Source: Bacteroidales bacterium (GTDB lineage: Bacteria > Bacteroidota > Bacteroidia > Bacteroidales > GCA-2748055). From it: 5,174 nt of DNA. The notes beneath the pieces are model-generated. The model saw only the letters and a list, made by a program, of their open reading frames with translations, did not search any database and had not been told where the DNA came from. Made by a program: the position numbers and the translations under genes. Shown here piece after piece: positions 4,978 to 5,174 of this stretch (positions within the stretch are counted from its first letter, which is position 1; each line of letters starts with the position of its first letter). The DNA lies in the NCBI GenBank assembly GCA_029934875.1, contig JAOZLK010000088.1:4166-9339 (forward strand), in the 5' to 3' direction.

Positions 4978-5077
4978 GCAGAACAAATCACTAAAGCCGA
5001 CCGTAACGCGTGTCACGCTCTTCGCAAAAAAGGCAAAGCCCGCGCCATGCTACGGCGGCTTACTTCCACCGTTCTAT
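4978..5077 (+). repeat. attC: attC4, recombination site closing cassette 4 (100 bp)
   Basis: Left core GCAGAAC (4978-4984), right core GTTCTAT (5071-5077, cut after G5071). The arms and inner stems are those of attC3 with scattered substitutions, including TTACTTCC in place of TTAGTTCC near the right end, which breaks one arm pair. TCGCAGAAC (4976-4984) is the exact complement of the cassette 4 start GTTCTGCGA (3521-3529), showing that the whole 1550-base unit is one cassette. Confidence 0.93.
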
Positions 5078-5136
5078 GGATATACAATACAACACTATAT
5101 ATTTTATTGACGTTCAAACAACCAAATCAAACCACC

Positions 5137-5174
5137 ATGAGTGATTATAATCCTAACACATCATTGAAAGTAAC
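5137..5174 (+). CDS. Start of the cassette 5 gene (3' truncated by window)
   Basis: ATG 5137 lies 65 bases into cassette 5, within the 27-98 base range of the other cassettes, and opens MSDYNPNTSLKV before the window ends. AACCACC precedes it, with no Shine-Dalgarno sequence. The frame is also open upstream through attC4 as far as 4879, so a longer N-terminus is formally possible, but starts inside attC are rarely real. Too short to identify. Confidence 0.45.
   Translation, partial: MSDYNPNTSLKV

Larger units (their letters stand above)
250..5174. mobile_element. Integron: intI, attI and five-cassette start of an array (runs past window end)
   Basis: The element consists of a minus-strand IntI gene, a recombination point at G1583/T1584 and plus-strand cassettes each ending in an attC. 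Cassette limits deduced from the G^TT cut points are 1584-2181, 2182-2875, 2876-3521, 3522-5071 and 5072 onward. Each of the four complete cassettes starts with bases complementary to the left end of its own attC: 9, 10 of 11, 12 and 9 matches respectively. This is the expected product of folding an attC that was whole in the circular cassette. The attC sites are highly alike, as in sedentary chromosomal integrons rather than mobile resistance integrons with mixed attCs. No transposase, insertion sequence or resistance gene is seen. The right end lies outside the window. Confidence 0.9.

Noticed and set aside
2087..5077. Four similar roughly 100-bp direct repeats at irregular distances could suggest a CRISPR-like or other interspersed repeat array.
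   Set aside because: Repeats are too long, spacing is 560-1450 bases with whole genes between them, and each repeat has attC core boxes and arms.

Overview
The window reads as the start of an integron in a Bacteroidota-like bacterium: the end of a housekeeping gene, a tyrosine recombinase of the integron-integrase (IntI) family on the minus strand, an attI region, then a plus-strand array of gene cassettes, each closed by an attC recombination site. The Bacteroidota assignment is an inference. It rests on a lipoprotein with a C-K-E-E-E start after the lipid-modified cysteine, a small exported lipocalin-like protein, AT-rich starts without Shine-Dalgarno sequences in most cassettes, and promoter-like motifs resembling TTTG / TAnnTTTG. 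No rRNA or other taxonomic marker is present.

Layout: 2-235 (+) is the 3' end of queG (epoxyqueuosine reductase), which is GC-rich and presumably host backbone. 250-1098 (-) is intI, convergent with queG across 14 bases. 1099-1583 is the intI promoter and attI region. The recombination point of attI with cassette 1 is G1583/T1584. Cassette 1 (1584-2181) carries an exported lipocalin-like protein. Cassette 2 (2182-2875) carries a conserved hypothetical cytosolic protein. Cassette 3 (2876-3521) carries a four-helix membrane protein. Cassette 4 (3522-5071) carries a seven-bladed TolB/WD40-like surface lipoprotein and a long 3' tail. Cassette 5 starts at 5072 and runs off the window with the first 12 codons of a gene.

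Two observations stand out. First, the integrase keeps its reading frame but lacks about 41 residues at residue 253/254. The lost block is the one that should hold the catalytic H-x-x-R and second histidine, so the protein has R135, K160 and Y257 but should be inactive. Second, the first bases of each complete cassette are the reverse complement of the bases entering its own attC, over 9-12 bp and beyond the 7-bp core. This fixes the cassette boundaries and shows each complete cassette moved as a single circular unit. The core sites are mostly GTTCTxY rather than the textbook GTTRRRY.

The genes do not form a metabolic pathway. They are linked by the capture mechanism: the array is a set of unrelated adaptive genes (three of the four complete products act in the envelope or outside the cell) of different base composition, with near-identical attC sites as in sedentary chromosomal integrons. 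Expression would depend on a promoter at attI and on promoters inside individual cassettes.
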